Positions 1 through 9,489 of a stretch of DNA of 64,000 bases are shown here, one piece after another (the first letter of the stretch is position 1; the number at the start of each line of letters is the position of its first letter). A program made the position numbers and the translations under genes. The notes beneath the pieces were generated by a model. That model had not been told where the DNA came from and did no database searches. It saw only the letters and a program-made list of their open reading frames with translations. Source of the stretch: Streptomyces sp. NBC_00234 (GTDB taxonomy: Bacteria; Actinomycetota; Actinomycetes; Streptomycetales; Streptomycetaceae); NCBI RefSeq assembly GCF_036195325.1, contig NZ_CP108101.1:8210317-8274316 (forward strand), read 5' to 3'.

Positions 1-34
1 AGGGCGGTGTGGGGCATGGCAGTCGGGCTCCGGC

Positions 35-700
35 TCAGTCGGGCATCGGTTCGGCGTAGTGCCGAAAGCCGTCCCGGTCGGTGTGCAGGCTGTACAGCCG
101 CTCGGCCAGCGCGCTCGGGCTGGAGTGCTCGGCGTCCGGGCTGATGGCTCCGGGCACGATGAGCTGGGCGGCGTGGATGTTCTCGTCGGCGAGCGCCTGG
201 TGCAGCATCGCCGCGTACGCGCTCTCGCCGGCGAACGCGATCGAGGTGCCCGCACGGTCGGGGTGCGGGCGGACCGCGCTGCCGCCGTTGACGAACAGCA
301 GCGTGCCGCGCCCCAGCGCCCGCATCCCGGGCAGGACCGTGTTCACGCAGTTCAGCGGGCCCTTGATGGAGAAGGCGAGCGGATCGTTCAGGTCGGCCGG
401 GCTGGTTTCGAGGACCGGCTTCATGAAGTCGGCGCGGGGCACTGGGCTGAACTGCAGGACCTCCACCGGCCCCAGCTCCTCACCGGCCCGTCGCAGGGCG
501 GTGCTGAGGGAGTCGGGGGCCAGGACGTCGGCGGTGTAGCCGCGGGCCTGGATGCTGTCTCGGTTCAGCTCGGCCACGAGAGGGTCGAGGTGTTCGGCGT
601 TGCGCGACAGGAGAGCGACGGTGTGGCCGGCGGCGCCGAAGCGGCGGGCGCAGGCCAGGCCGAGGCCGGGACCGGCGCCGACGAGGGCGAAGGTCGTCAT
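35..700 (-). CDS. SDR family oxidoreductase
   Basis: A 221-residue short-chain dehydrogenase/reductase, probably a cytoplasmic NAD(P)(H)-dependent enzyme of unknown substrate. The nucleotide-binding motif GAGPGLG is at residues 8-14 and NGGSA at 138-142 supplies the usual active-site serine. The family's Tyr-x-x-x-Lys is Tyr-Ala-Ala-Met-Leu at about 162-166, so the catalytic lysine is missing. The start is an ATG behind a GGAGG. It lies 71 bases downstream of the alcohol dehydrogenase on the same strand, so the two are probably co-transcribed. Family is secure; activity is uncertain because of the lost lysine. Confidence 0.9.
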   Translation of the reverse strand: MTTFALVGAGPGLGLACARRFGAAGHTVALLSRNAEHLDPLVAELNRDSIQARGYTADVLAPDSLSTALRRAGEELGPVEVLQFSPVPRADFMKPVLETSPADLNDPLAFSIKGPLNCVNTVLPGMRALGRGTLLFVNGGSAVRPHPDRAGTSIAFAGESAYAAMLHQALADENIHAAQLIVPGAISPDAEHSSPSALAERLYSLHTDRDGFRHYAEPMPD

Positions 701-771
701 GAAGGTGCCTCCGGATGATCAGAACAGAGTGAGGGAGTGAGCGCGCGTCTGGGACGGTCGAGCTGTCCTGG

Positions 772-1788
772 TCAGGGCTTCAGGAGTGCCTTGATGGCGC
801 GGCGCTCGTCCATCGCCCGGTAGCCCTCGGCGACCTCGTTGAGCGGCAGGGTGAGGTCGAAGACTTTGCCCGGGTCGATCCGGCCCGACTGGACGCGGTC
901 GATGAGGTCGGGCAGGTAGCGGCGTACGGGAGCGGGACCGCCGCGCAGGCCGACGTGGGAGAAGAACAGCTCCTGGCCGTCGACCGCGACGTCGTGGGGG
1001 ACGCCGACGAAGCCGACGTTCCCGCCGGGCCGGGCGGAGTGCAGAGCCTGGCGCATGGCCTGGGAGGTGCCGACGCACTCCAGCACACTGTCGGCGCCGA
1101 TCCCGCCGGTCAGCTCCTTGATCCGCTCGACGCCCTCCTCGCCGCGCTCGGCGACGATGTCGGTGGCGCCGAACTCGCGGGCCAGCTGCTGCCGGGAGGC
1201 GTGGCGGGACATGGCGATGATGCGCTCGGCGCCCATCTCCTTGGCGGCGATCACCGCGCACAGGCCGACCGCGCCGTCACCGACCACCACGGCGGTCGAG
1301 CCGGGCTTCACCTCGGCCGCGTCCGCGGCCCACCAGCCGGTCCCCATGACGTCGGAGACCGCCAGCAGGCCCGGCCACAGCTCCTCGCCCGGCACGCCGT
1401 CGGTGGCGACCAGAGTGCCCTGGGCGTTGGGGATGCGGACGTAGTCGGCCTGGCAGGTTGACATGAATTCGCGGTGCAGGCAGTTGGACTGGAAGCCGTT
1501 CTTGCAGTGCGCGCAGGTGTTGTCCGAGGTGGCGAACGAACCGATCACGAACTGGCCCGGCCTGACCGCCGTGACCTCGGAGCCGACCTCCTCGACGAAG
1601 CCGACGTACTCATGGCCCATCGGATGCGGCTCGTCCGTCGGTTCGGCGCCGCGGTAGGGCCACAGATCCGAGCCGCACACACACGTCACGGCGGTGCGGA
1701 TGATCGCGTCGGTCGGATTGAGGATCTTCGGGTCGTCCAGGGTCTCGAAGCGGATGTCGCCGGGGGCGTAGATCATTGCGCCGCGCAT
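772..1788 (-). CDS. Zinc-dependent alcohol dehydrogenase
   Basis: A medium-chain zinc alcohol dehydrogenase of 338 residues. The N-terminal GroES-like half carries the catalytic-zinc motif CVCGSD (36-41) and GHE (58-60), followed by a cysteine cluster (CAHC and SNC) for structural zinc. The Rossmann half has VVVGDGAVGL. I chose the ATG at 1788 because AAGGAA precedes it; an upstream in-frame start would add 31 unrelated residues. It heads a likely operon with the SDR gene and diverges from an MmyB-type regulator across 215 bases, an arrangement in which such regulators usually control the dehydrogenases. The substrate is not known. Confidence 0.92.
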   Translation of the reverse strand: MRGAMIYAPGDIRFETLDDPKILNPTDAIIRTAVTCVCGSDLWPYRGAEPTDEPHPMGHEYVGFVEEVGSEVTAVRPGQFVIGSFATSDNTCAHCKNGFQSNCLHREFMSTCQADYVRIPNAQGTLVATDGVPGEELWPGLLAVSDVMGTGWWAADAAEVKPGSTAVVVGDGAVGLCAVIAAKEMGAERIIAMSRHASRQQLAREFGATDIVAERGEEGVERIKELTGGIGADSVLECVGTSQAMRQALHSARPGGNVGFVGVPHDVAVDGQELFFSHVGLRGGPAPVRRYLPDLIDRVQSGRIDPGKVFDLTLPLNEVAEGYRAMDERRAIKALLKP

Positions 1789-1952
1789 GAGAGGGGTTCC
1801 TTTGCAAGCCGAGGCGCCGTACCGAGTGAAAGCGGCCGTCGCCGAGTGCAGATCCGGTGGCTTTTCACCCTGCCGACCCACGGCTGGGCGAGAAGCACCA
1901 CGTCATCCAGGTAACCCGCTCTCGGCGCGCGTAGCGAGGCACGGTCGAAGGG

Positions 1953-1967
1953 TGTACTGCCAGTACA
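1953..1967. promoter_or_regulatory. Inverted repeat, candidate operator
   Basis: TGTACT and AGTACA form perfect 6-base arms around a GCC spacer in the region between the divergent dehydrogenase and regulator genes. It ends 36 bases before the regulator's GTG. Position and symmetry suit an autoregulatory operator; binding is not shown. Confidence 0.45.
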
Positions 1968-2003
1968 TCCCCTCCGCCGCGGGCGGGACGTACCGTCGAA
2001 GGC

Positions 2004-2888
2004 GTGGACAACCAAGCAGAGGTCCGCGAGTTCCTGACCTCGCGGCGCGCCAAGATCACTCCCGAGCAGGCGGGCCTGCCCTCCGGCAGTCGGCGACGGG
2101 TGCCAGGTCTGCGCAGGAGCGAAGTCGCCGCCCTGGCCGACATGAGCGTGGAGTACTACTCCAAACTCGAGCGCGGCAACCTCGCCGGCGCCTCCCCGGC
2201 CGTCCTGGAAGCCCTCGCCCGCGCCCTCCGGCTGGATGACGCCGAACGTGCTCACCTACTGAACCTCGCCCACGCGGCGGACGGCTCCGACGCCCTCACG
2301 CGCCCCCGGCGGCGTACCCCGCAGTGGAAGGCGCACCGCAGCCTGCAATGGGTCCTGGACGCCGTCACCGCTGGCCCGGCCTTCGTCCGCAACGGCCGCA
2401 TGGACATCCTCGCCACGAACCACCTCGCCCGCGCCTTCTACGACGACGTCTACGCCACGCCCCACAACCAGGCCAACCTGGCACTCTTCAACTTCCTCGA
2501 CTCCGCCTCCCGGCGCTTCTACCCCGACTGGGACCAGGCCGCCGACGTCGCCGTGTCGATCCTGCGCACCGAAGCCGGCCGCAACCCCCACGACAAGGGC
2601 CTGCACGACCTCGTCGGCGAGCTCTCCACCCGAAGCGACGACTTCCGCACCCGCTGGGGCGCCCACAACGTCCGCCACCACGGCACCGGAACCAAACGCT
2701 TCCACCACCAGGCCGTCGGCGAGCTGACCCTCGCCTACGAAGGACTGGAGATGGCCGCCGAACCCGGCCTGACCCTCACGATCTACACCGCCGAACCCGG
2801 CTCACCCTCCGAAGAGGGGTTGCGCCTCCTCGCGTCCTGGGCCGCCACCCGAGATGCCGACGCCACGGAGCCCTCCGCGTCGAGCTGA
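2004..2888 (+). CDS. XRE-family regulator with MmyB-like ligand-binding domain
   Basis: A 294-residue transcriptional regulator. Residues 1-90 hold the HTH of the MmyB group (GLRRSEVAALADMSVEYYSKLERG), and the rest matches the MmyB-like ligand-binding domain with its conserved NGRMDILATNHLARAFY stretch. The GTG start gives the family's usual N terminus; the ribosome site is weak (only GAAGG directly before it), so a leaderless transcript is possible. It diverges from the alcohol dehydrogenase/SDR pair, which it probably regulates. The ligand is unknown. Confidence 0.93.
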   Translation: MDNQAEVREFLTSRRAKITPEQAGLPSGSRRRVPGLRRSEVAALADMSVEYYSKLERGNLAGASPAVLEALARALRLDDAERAHLLNLAHAADGSDALTRPRRRTPQWKAHRSLQWVLDAVTAGPAFVRNGRMDILATNHLARAFYDDVYATPHNQANLALFNFLDSASRRFYPDWDQAADVAVSILRTEAGRNPHDKGLHDLVGELSTRSDDFRTRWGAHNVRHHGTGTKRFHHQAVGELTLAYEGLEMAAEPGLTLTIYTAEPGSPSEEGLRLLASWAATRDADATEPSASS

Positions 2889-3022
2889 GCCTGACCCTCG
2901 ACGAGCGCGTGCAGGCAGTTCGTCCTTCGTCAGCGAGGTTGGTCGTGTGCAGCCAGCTGTCTTGGGCCGGCTGGCTGGGATATCAGTGAGTCTGCTCGTG
3001 ACGATGCCCTTCGGGGTCGTGT

Positions 3023-3113
3023 GTATCTCATGTAGTGGCGGATGCTGTCGTAGGTGACCAAGTAGTCGTGGTGGTCGAAGAGTTCTGTCCAGATCTGCCT
3101 CCGTTGAGCCTTC
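3023..3113 (-). pseudogene. Fragment of an IS21-type (IstA-like) transposase
   Basis: The minus strand reads RQIWTELFDHHDYLVTY and then SIRHYMRY, which resembles the second DNA-binding segment of IstA-type transposases (form: QIW..L...H....SY.T.R.Y.R). No start, catalytic core or partner gene remains. Identified from recalled family pattern only. Confidence 0.35.
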
Positions 3114-3382
3114 TGCTGATCATGTGCTCGATCAGCTCGGCGAGTTCGCCTGTGATGGGTCGGTCAGCGGACCGGTCTCAGTGGCGGTCAGACGTGGGAT
3201 CTCCAGGGCCAGGCGGACGCCTCGATTGGACGACGAAGGACATCACCGTCGCCCGGCACCAGCTGCCGCCCAGCACCTACTGTCGAACGGCTGAACCTGC
3301 GATGGCCAAGACGTCGAGTGGTGGGGAGACCTGCTCCTTCAAGCAGCGCGCAGCCTTCCAACCACGCTGGCGCAGCCCACTT

Positions 3383-3520
3383 TTAACCACGTCCACTACT
3401 GGAACGTCCCGCTTGCCAGGAGGCAAGGCTGGTCCGAGTGGCGAGGGTGTCGGGGTGTTCGTTGCCGAGCGTCCGCGCGGATTCGGTTCTCAATCGTTCC
3501 CAATACGCAACCGCGGCTGC
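3383..3520 (-). pseudogene. Tail fragment of a tetratricopeptide-repeat protein
   Basis: The minus strand encodes RTLGNEHPDTLATRTSLASW, the typical TPR sequence (LG..HPDTLATR.NLA.W) of Streptomyces NB-ARC/TPR proteins. Only one repeat plus a short tail survives and upstream sequence does not match, so this is the remnant of a lost gene. Confidence 0.4.
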
Positions 3521-3950
3521 GATCAGTCCTGCATCGATACCGGTCGCCGCGGGGGTCGCCATCCGTCCTCGTGCGTATCTGCGGTGGGTGCACGGGTGTG
3601 CGAAGAATTGTGCAGGAGGCTTGTTACGGAGCTGTGGCCCGGTTGGTGTGGTGGCGCGCTGGGTGGCGTGCGGGATGGTCCGTCGGGCGGGCAACCGCTT
3701 TCCGTTGATGGTTCAACGGGTGGGTGTAGCTGTCAGTGAATGTCAGGGTCACGCCTATATGTGTTCAATGTGTTGTACATGTGCGGGTTACGTAAATGTC
3801 CGTAATTGGTAACACGGAGTCAGGCGTTCCCACGGGCCGGCGCCGACGGGTCAGAGTTTGGGTCCTCGGCACCGACAGGGAGCCGAGACCCGCACCGCAC
3901 CCTGGCCCTTTATTGGCTGGTGGTGCACATGTTCTGAGGGGACATCACCT

Positions 3951-4430
3951 ATGTCTGCTTGTTCCGCCCGCCGTCTGGCCGCTACCGTTCTCGCGGCCGG
4001 CGCCATCGTTTCCGCCGCCGCTCTGCCGGCCATGGCTCAGGATGGCGACAGGGACCGCCACCAGCGTCGCTCCGGCGTCGAGATCAGCGCCGTACAGGCC
4101 GACAGCCCCGGCCCCGAGAGCCGCTCGAACCGGTCACTGAACCGTGAGTGGATCGAAATCACCAACACCCACCGGCGCGCGGTCAACCTGGATGGCTGGA
4201 CCCTGCGCGACGAGGACGGAAACCGCTACCGCTTCGACAACATCCGCCTCGCCGGCCGCGCAACCGTCCGCATCCACACCGGTATCGGCCGCGACACCCG
4301 CACCGACCTCTACCAGGACCGCCGCCACTACATGTGGGACAACCACTCCGACACCGCGACCCTGCGCGACGACCACCGCAACGTCGTGGACACCGAGTCC
4401 TGGCGCCGCGGCGGACACCACCACCACTGA
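3951..4430 (+). CDS. Secreted lamin-tail-domain (LTD) protein
   Basis: A 159-residue exported protein. Residues 1-28 form a signal peptide ending in ALPAMA-Q. The rest is a lamin-tail immunoglobulin-like fold: NREWIEITNTHRRAVNLDGW opens the domain, LRDEDGNRYRF follows, and NVVDTESW closes it. Such small LTD proteins are common in Streptomyces; their role is unknown. The ATG at 3951 follows a GAGGGGA and is preferred over an upstream in-frame start that would bury the signal peptide. The last four residues are histidines. It appears to be monocistronic. Confidence 0.88.
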   Translation: MSACSARRLAATVLAAGAIVSAAALPAMAQDGDRDRHQRRSGVEISAVQADSPGPESRSNRSLNREWIEITNTHRRAVNLDGWTLRDEDGNRYRFDNIRLAGRATVRIHTGIGRDTRTDLYQDRRHYMWDNHSDTATLRDDHRNVVDTESWRRGGHHHH

Positions 4431-4748
4431 CCAAACCGCCCGCACCTGACCCCGGGCACCCGGCACGACGGGGGCGGCACGCCAATGGCGCGCCGCCCCT
4501 CGCCGCTGCACTCACCAAGGTGTTTCCGTGGAGGATGAGATCGTGATGAGGTCTTCGCGCACCGTTACCCGCCGAATGCCAGGGGACGGTTACAGGTCTG
4601 GCGGCACACCCACCGCCGGCAGCTCCTTGTCCTGGGGTCTCCCCGCACGGTCGGTCGCACTGATGGGGCTCGACAAATCTGGTTCTGTCCGCACTTCCGT
4701 GAACGATCTATCTCCGATCCTCACTCAGGGACTCGATGGGATCGCGGG

Positions 4749-5250
4749 ATGATTGAGGATCCCGTGGCCGCGCTGCCAGAGGCTGAGTACCGACGCGCCT
4801 GGGACCGCTTCTACGAGGACTTCAACGTCCGGCCGAGTATGCGTTCGTTCAAGTGGCCGGCCATCAAGGAGCCCGTTGCGTCGCTCACCTGGAGCCTTTC
4901 TGCGCTTGACGACGATTCGGGTTACGACCGCCTGGACCGCCTGGTCTAGGTGGTCGAGCAGGGGCTGGCCTCCTGCGTTGGCCCGCAGGGCACGCTGCTC
5001 GCGCTCGACTGGCAGCACACGTCGTATCGCTTCGCACCCCAGGAGGCCGGTGGTCCTGGGTAGCCGGCTTGGCTCTGAGCCCGTACCCCGACGGGGATTA
5101 CTGCATCTGCCTCTCGGAAGACTTCCGCTGCGGCAGTTTTGGTCACTCCTTGGGAAGAGTCCCTCTGCCTGTTCGGTGAGGAACTCCTCGACGCCGTATC
5201 GGCGGAGGTCCTGATTCGGGGGCGGGCGCGCCCACCTTTGGTGTCGCGGG
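4749..5250 (+). pseudogene. DUF2716-like gene, broken
   Basis: The first 66 codons give a DUF2716-type N terminus (RRAWDRFYEDFNVRPSMRSF and then KWPAIKEPV). The frame hits TAG at 4947, where homologues read on into VEQGLASCVGPQGTLLALDW, which is still present after the stop. A second TAG and at least two frameshifts follow before YPDGDYCICLSEDFRCGSF and PWEESLCLFGEELLDAV. All pieces are in the right order, so this is a whole gene inactivated by point changes. The family's function is unknown. Confidence 0.7.
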
Positions 5251-5306
5251 TGTTCTCGGCCCGCGTCACCAGTGTCCGGATCATCGACCTGCACCCGCGC
5301 GCGCCG

Positions 5307-5341
5307 ACGGCCCGCCCCGGCCAACCTTGGGGGCGGGCCGT
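5307..5341 (+). terminator. Strong hairpin, probable terminator
   Basis: ACGGCCCGCCCC pairs perfectly with its complement over 12 bases around an 11-base loop. It lies just past the DUF2716 remnant and before the DUF1206 gene. No T-run follows, as is common for Streptomyces terminators. Confidence 0.6.
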
Positions 5342-5694
5342 CCCGCGTCGGAACCCTCTCCGTGCGTCGTGCCCGACCGGCCCTGCAAGGCCGCGCCGGT
5401 GCCGCGTGTCTCTCCCGCCCCACGCAGCCCGAGCCCAGCCGTCTCAGCACTGGAGGTGCGCTGACGGGCCGCCTGCTGCACAAGGAACTCCTCCGCGTGG
5501 CAGCGTCCTTGATAGACCGGGCCCGGCGACGACGGCCGTTATGCCGGGACAACCGCGCCGGTGACGCGCCGGACGCCGACCGATGACCCGGCCGGTGCCG
5601 CTCGGCCGTTCGCCGAGTGCGCGCATCAAACCCCCGGCCCGGGGCACGGGGGAGGGGTGGCCGCGTATCAGGCCCACACCTTGGGGAGGACATT

Positions 5695-6519
5695 GTGACG
5701 CCGTCCAGCACGCGCCAGGTCGTGAAGTCCGCGGCCCGTTCCGCGCAGAACGAGACGCTGACTGCCGCGGGGCGGGCGGGCTTTGTCGCTCGGGGCGTGG
5801 TGTATGTCCTGATAGGTGCCCTTGCCCTTCGAGTTGCGCTCGGCACCGGCGGTGAGTCGGCTGATCGGCAGGGCGCGCTGGCCCAAGTCGCGGAGCAGCC
5901 GTTCGGGAGAGTGATGCTGTGGGCGCTGGTGGTCGGCTTCGCGTCTATGGCGCTGTGGCGGGGTACTCGCGCCGTGCGCACCCGGGGACCCCGACGCAAG
6001 GCGGGTTCACGAGTCCTCGATGGTGGGCGGGCGGCCTTCTACGCCTTCGTCTGCTGGACCACGGCGGTGTATGCCGCCGGTGGCGGCCAGGGCTCCAGCG
6101 GCAACGAGCAGTCGCAGGACGGGACGGCATCTGCGCTCAAACTGTCGTACGGCCAGGTACTGGTGGGGTCTGCGGGCTGCCTCCTGATCGGCATCGGCGG
6201 GGTACTCGCCGTCCGGGCGGCTCTGAGCCGCTTCATGAAGCAGTTGGACACCGCCACCATGAGCCGTCGTACGAAGCAGGTCGTCACCGCTCTGGGTGTG
6301 GCTGGAGGCGTGGCGCGTGGTGTGGTGTTCGCCGCGGCCGGGATCTTCATCCTGGTGGCAGCCGTCCGCTTCGACCCGGCCGAGGCCAAGGGCGTGGACG
6401 CGACGCTCCGGAGCTTCACACAGACACCGGCGGGACCGTGGCTCCTGATCGCCGTCGCGATCGGGCTGATCCTCTTCGGCGTCTTCTCCTTCGCCTCGGC
6501 CCGCTGGCGCCGCCTGTAA
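5695..6519 (+). CDS. DUF1206 family membrane protein
   Basis: A 274-residue integral membrane protein of the DUF1206 family, which consists of three repeats of two membrane helices. The first (AGFVARGVVYVLIGALALRV) and third (GVARGVVFAAAGIFILVAAV) share the diagnostic G.ARG.V.. pattern; the middle repeat is more divergent. It ends in WRRL, a short basic cytoplasmic tail. The GTG start is chosen because GGGGAGGA ends five bases before it and the residues upstream are not hydrophobic or conserved. Function unknown. Confidence 0.88.
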   Translation: MTPSSTRQVVKSAARSAQNETLTAAGRAGFVARGVVYVLIGALALRVALGTGGESADRQGALAQVAEQPFGRVMLWALVVGFASMALWRGTRAVRTRGPRRKAGSRVLDGGRAAFYAFVCWTTAVYAAGGGQGSSGNEQSQDGTASALKLSYGQVLVGSAGCLLIGIGGVLAVRAALSRFMKQLDTATMSRRTKQVVTALGVAGGVARGVVFAAAGIFILVAAVRFDPAEAKGVDATLRSFTQTPAGPWLLIAVAIGLILFGVFSFASARWRRL

Positions 6520-6659
6520 ATCCGCTCTGACAACCCGCCTGACGCCCCCAACCCCGGCCCTCGAACTCCCCGCCCACACGGCAGGAGTCGGGGGCTGCGT
6601 CATGTACGGATCGCCAGGGATCTCGTGGTGGAACACCCTCAGCTGCGTGCTTGTTGCGA

Positions 6660-7090
6660 GAGGATGGGGTGTGATCCGCCACGACCCTGAGATACAGGCT
6701 CTGCTCCGCCGCTATTTTGCCCCGCGCGCCGCTACCTGAAGCTTGGCGGAGCGGTACTTCGTATGTCGCGCGAGGAGTACGAGCCGCTCGTTCATGCCCT
6801 GGCCGCTGATGCGAATGCTGCCCCGACGCCGAGCTCACCATCCTCTTCGAAGGCAGCTGGCGCGAGCGGCGGACCGCGGCATGGCTCGCCGCCGCCTCGC
6901 GCCGTGACCACTTTCGCAGGAGGGCGGCCTGTGGCCGCAGTGGTTCCAGGACGACCCCACCTGCACGGCGACGACGGCATCTCCACATACCTGGGCGGCA
7001 TTCGCCTCGCTTGCGCCGTCATCGACGAATGCGCCGACATCTGGCCCCATTGTGTTCACTTCGAATGCTCTGGCTCAACGTCTGTGACGT
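6660..7090 (+). pseudogene. DUF6000-like gene with internal deletion
   Basis: YLKLGGAVLRMSREEYEPL and then ELTILFEGSWRERRTAAWLA match the N-terminal part of DUF6000 proteins; a different frame shortly after reads GGLWPQWFQDDPT, which belongs near their C terminus. The middle (about 100 residues in intact members) is deleted and the halves are out of frame. Recognised from recalled family sequence. Confidence 0.55.
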
Positions 7091-7308
7091 GGCCACCCAC
7101 CCTCACGCCAGTAGGACGCGCTTGCGGAGAAGTTGGAAGCCTGCCCGCCCGAACATCTGGCGCTTGTGTATCTAGATCCGGTTGACATGCCCTTCGACCA
7201 CACCAGAGCGGTTCGGGCAGTGGGAAACGGTGTATAAACGACATCGTCGCTGGTCAGCCGATGGAGCGGGGCCCCAGACTGCTGTGGGGATCCACCCTGA
7301 CGAGAGAA

Positions 7309-7509
7309 TCAGCTTGTCCAGGTCTTGATCTGAGCGGCGACCTCACGCACCGGGAGCCCATCCCGGGCGGCGCGGGCAAGGCGGAGAACGGTGTCCAGGC
7401 CAGGGCTCACGGGCAGGCCGCACGCCGACAGGTAGGCCGCGGTCACTGTGGCCGCGAAGAGGAGGTTGCGCATCTCGAGGCTCGGGTTTCTCGCCAACTC
7501 GCACAACAC
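7309..7509 (-). CDS. Small hypothetical protein, possibly a gene fragment
   Basis: A 66-residue frame rich in Ala/Leu (EMRNLLFAATVTAAYLSACG and then LPVSPGLDTVLRLARAARDG) that looks like two helices from a real protein, without a recognisable ribosome site. It abuts a dead IS5 element, so it may be the C-terminal part of a gene cut by that insertion. I do not recognise the family. Confidence 0.3.
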   Translation of the reverse strand: MLCELARNPSLEMRNLLFAATVTAAYLSACGLPVSPGLDTVLRLARAARDGLPVREVAAQIKTWTS

Positions 7510-7870
7510 GGTGGCGCGATCACCGCCAGGTGGTCAACGGCATCCTGCACCGGGTGCGGACGGGTTGCAGTGGGGTGACCTGCCTGAACGCTACGGGCGT
7601 GGAAGACCGTCCATGAGCGCCATCGGCCCTGGTCGGCCGACGGAACCTGGGAACGGTTGCTCCAGCAGGTGCAGGCCCAGGCCGATGTCGCCGGTGGGAT
7701 CGACTGGGACCTCTCGCTTGACTCCACCTCGATCCGTGCCCACCAGCATGCGGCCGGAGCCCGGAAGGCCCACCACCCGCCGCGTCAAAAGGGGCGGTGG
7801 CTATGACACACCAGAGCGAAAGGCCATGGGAGAGACTGTGCGCCCGCCTGGTGGAGGTGGTGAGGAGGTG
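7507..7870 (+). pseudogene. IS5-family transposase remnant
   Basis: DHRQVVNGILHRVRTGLQWG and DLPERYGR give the N-terminal domain of an IS5-group transposase. A different frame continues with TVHERHRPWSADGTWERLL and DWDLSLDSTSIRAHQHAAG, containing the first catalytic Asp (LDST). A piece reading RPPGGGGEE follows and then it stops. The two later catalytic residues are missing, so the element is dead: at least one frameshift and a 3' truncation. Confidence 0.65.
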
Positions 7871-8075
7871 AGGCGCTCGGTTGCTCGTGCGGTTGTGGTC
7901 ATTTGGCTGGTTCCCGTTTCTGGGAGGGCTTTCTGAACCGGTATGACCGATTTCCGGTGTTGGTTTGTGTCAGGCGCCGTTCTGGTGGTCAGGTGGTCCT
8001 TCGGTGGCTTCTGCAGTGTCCCGAGGTCAGAGGGGGCGGGCGGGGGCGGTGGATCAGAGGGGCTGACTCAGGAAC

Positions 8076-8726
8076 GTGGTACGGATCGAGCGATTGACGG
8101 ACCTGAAGCCCGTTCACCAGCGTCAGGCGGCCGTCCTGGCCCTGTGGCGGTGGCGGGCGCCGATGCTCGCGTTCGAATTGGATGCAGAGTGGGGCGTCGA
8201 GCAGTCCGTGCTGGAGTCGCTGTTCCGACTGGCAGCATCGCCCCCGGGCGAACAGTGGGAGCGCGCATACCGGCGAGGAATCGCCGAGCTGTGCACGGCC
8301 CCGCTCTTTGCGTCTGAAGTCGACCCGGACGCGGTCCAGCTCTTCCAGTTGGAGACCATCAGCAACCTGCTGACTTTCGGGGAACTGCTGGACAAGCCTG
8401 GCGTGGACGAAGTCGAGCGAGTGGTCGAAACCTCGGCCGGCCTGGCGTACTACCTCGACGGTCTCGTCGAGGGCTCCTTCTACTCTCATCCCGCGGAGGA
8501 AGCCCACCGTCGGTACCTCGCCGACTTGGCGGACCGGGCGAGCGAGGGCTATTTCGCGTGGCGCCACCTTGCCGTCGAGACCACCTGTCATGGTGCTCTC
8601 GGGGTTCTCCCCGATTCCGCAGGGCTGCTCGACTCGTCCATGGGTCGTGAGTTGCTCGCGCTTTGCGAGGATTTCGGCGAAGAGCTCGTCACAACGATGC
8701 AGTGGCTCCGCACGACGGGTCACTAG
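8076..8726 (+). CDS. Hypothetical helical protein
   Basis: A 216-residue, mostly alpha-helical soluble protein with no signal peptide or membrane segment. Conserved-looking stretches are FQLETISNLLTFGELLD (aromatics and acids), AGLAYYLDGLVEGSFY and EGYFAWRHLAVET. Codon use is typical of the host, which supports a working gene. The start is a GTG preceded by AGGA at short spacing. I do not recognise a family or function. Neighbours are dead IS and gene fragments, so context gives no clue. Confidence 0.7.
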   Translation: MVRIERLTDLKPVHQRQAAVLALWRWRAPMLAFELDAEWGVEQSVLESLFRLAASPPGEQWERAYRRGIAELCTAPLFASEVDPDAVQLFQLETISNLLTFGELLDKPGVDEVERVVETSAGLAYYLDGLVEGSFYSHPAEEAHRRYLADLADRASEGYFAWRHLAVETTCHGALGVLPDSAGLLDSSMGRELLALCEDFGEELVTTMQWLRTTGH

Positions 8727-9489
8727 TGGCGTGAGCCGGATGGCGAGTGCGGCAGCCGTGACGGACGGGTGACCTGGAACGGAGGGCTGCTACGGGGGGT
8801 GCTGGAGGAACAGGCATGGTTCGGTCTCGGCGAGGACGCCCAGGCTTACCAGGGGCTTGAGCGTGTGCCGGGTACTCTCGATGTTCTTCAGGATGGTGCC
8901 GCTCTTTTTCGTTGTTGTGACGGTGCCCGGCTGAGTGTCGAGCCGACCCGCGACTGGCTCGGACTGGTAGGCCCAAGGCGCGCAGCGTCGTTCACAGCGC
9001 CGAGGCGGCATGACCGCAGCGTAGAAGCCCGATCTGGGTCTGACTGGAACGGCGTTGTCATGACCTCGTACCCGCGCAGACACCCCGTTCGGCGCAGCGA
9101 GACTCCGCGTGGCCCGGAGCACCGCGAAGGGCTACCGGGAGTCCGTGACGCCCTCTGCCGCTGCGAGACGCGCAGAGTGTGGGGTCGGACCCCCTGGCGC
9201 GCAAGGGGAGTGTGCCTGGCGAGTTGCTCGCTTTGGTGAAGCATCACTGCCGCAGCATCAACAGGTACCTCGGCAGGGCTCAGAGTGTGGGCAACCTGCC
9301 CAGGATTCAATGACTGAACGGCGGCGCCTGGTTCTGTACGCCCTCACAGATGGACGCGCTCATAACCACCTACTCGTAGGAACGATCGCCGCGCACCTGG
9401 AGCGCGAGAACTTTGGCCCTGACCTGCTGCGACGCTCATTGCGGGCCCTGGACCCGCACTGCTGTGATCAGCGTGGTCCGGCCGTTCTC
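8727..9489. other. Stretch without an assignable gene
   Basis: Several short frames on both strands, none with a recognised start or family. The minus strand near 8.8-8.9 kb reads NIESTRHTLKPLVSLGVLAE, which resembles a short winged-helix segment seen near some Streptomyces insertion sequences. The plus strand near 9.22-9.31 kb reads CRSINRYLGRAQSVGNLPRI before a stop and looks like the end of a lost gene. Confidence 0.35.

Larger units (their letters stand above)
2889..3950. other. Gene-poor stretch with decayed fragments
   Basis: About 1 kb without an intact gene. I can recognise only two short minus-strand fragments, described separately: a transposase piece near 3.0-3.1 kb and a TPR-protein tail near 3.4-3.5 kb. 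The rest shows no coding or RNA signal that I can name. Confidence 0.5.

Noticed and set aside
719..1261. A 180-codon minus-strand frame between SDR and alcohol dehydrogenase
   Set aside because: Arg-rich out-of-frame reading of the alcohol dehydrogenase gene.
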